DNA of 6,276 bases from JAWXCH01 sp034440595. GTDB taxonomy: Bacteria; Planctomycetota; Planctomycetia; Pirellulales; JALHPA01. Shown piece by piece: positions 6,022 to 6,276 of the stretch. Below the pieces are notes generated by a model that saw nothing but the letters and a program-made list of their open reading frames with translations, did not search any database and was not told the origin of the DNA. The stretch covers positions 1-6,276 of the forward strand of contig JAWXCH010000522.1 in NCBI GenBank assembly GCA_034440595.1. The letters run 5' to 3'. Made by a program: the position numbers and the translations under genes. Each line of letters begins with the position of its first letter. The stretch's first letter is position 1.

Positions 6022-6276
6022 ATGTTGAAGAAGATTTGTCTTGGACTTGCCATCGTCGGCCTGCTGCAATTTACCTCCGCGGACGCTGCGGTGGTTGTCG
6101 TCAGCGAGGGCATTTACGAAACCGGAATCATTGGGCGAGACTTCACCCGGATTCGCACGAAAGACGGTGTCGACACGATCGAAACCAATGACGCCACCAT
6201 TATTGCGCAAAACAATATTGACAACGATTTTGGTGTCTACAACGGCGACAATGTAACCTATACGCATCAGCTCGGC
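6022..6276 (+). CDS. N-terminus of an exported protein of unknown function (3' end outside window)
   Basis: ATG at 6022 opens a frame that runs to the window edge (85 codons). The first 23 residues form a Sec signal peptide: MLKK positive start, hydrophobic core (ICLGLAIVGLLQF) and a small-residue end SADAA, with cleavage likely after ADA. The mature part begins AVVVVSEGIYETG and is rich in Asp, Asn, Thr and Ile, as in extracellular beta-sandwich proteins. NVTYTHQLG near the end recalls beta-strand segments of planctomycete secreted proteins that carry sorting tags, but the C-terminus is not visible, so anchoring cannot be judged. This is the one gene here with a fair ribosome binding site: GAAAGG ends 9 nt before the ATG. 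It is separated from the Nudix gene by 379 nt and is probably independently transcribed. No enzymatic motif is seen. Confidence 0.7.
   Translation, partial: MLKKICLGLAIVGLLQFTSADAAVVVVSEGIYETGIIGRDFTRIRTKDGVDTIETNDATIIAQNNIDNDFGVYNGDNVTYTHQLG

Noticed and set aside
5818..6267. 149-residue minus-strand ORF at the right edge
   Set aside because: It runs opposite the signal-peptide gene, whose plus-strand features (leader peptide, SD, open to the edge) are much stronger; no recognisable domain.

Overview
The window looks like a chromosomal fragment of a planctomycete, probably in or near the Pirellulales. This is inferred from gene content: a formylmethanofuran dehydrogenase subunit C gene in an otherwise bacterial setting, a lidless Hsp70-like ATPase, a secreted protein with a short Sec leader, and start codons that mostly lack a Shine-Dalgarno sequence. 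No rRNA, tRNA or marker phylogeny is present to confirm the assignment.

Layout: (1) Positions 1-385 (+) are strongly GC-rich. They hold the last 93 codons of what appears to be a PglZ-family (alkaline-phosphatase-fold, phage-defence-associated) protein, and an overlapping 37-codon ORF that stops inside a CRISPR-repeat-like, self-complementary sequence. (2) Positions 436-2849 (-) are a two-gene unit: a GTG-started fhcC (formylmethanofuran dehydrogenase subunit C, a tetrahydromethanopterin-linked C1 gene), then 35 nt later a 521-residue Hsp70-family protein without the C-terminal lid. A perfect 8-bp hairpin overlaps the last codons of the Hsp70 gene. (3) Positions 2850-3003 form a divergent promoter region with plausible back-to-back sigma70-type promoters and a 13-bp palindrome inside the fhcC promoter spacer. 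(4) Positions 3004-5642 (+) carry a full-length glutamine-dependent NAD+ synthetase (nadE) followed 59 nt later by a Nudix hydrolase of the ADP-ribose pyrophosphatase type. This pair would make NAD+ and clear ADP-ribose derived from it. (5) Positions 5643-6021 are a 379-nt intergenic stretch with only weak structures. (6) From 6022 to the window end is the start of an exported protein of unknown function.

The central part (fhcC, hsp70, nadE, Nudix) reads as ordinary housekeeping sequence. The least ordinary part is the left edge, where a truncated defence-type gene and a repeat-like element meet the chromosome-like block with a visible change of composition. No complete new system can be shown from this window alone.
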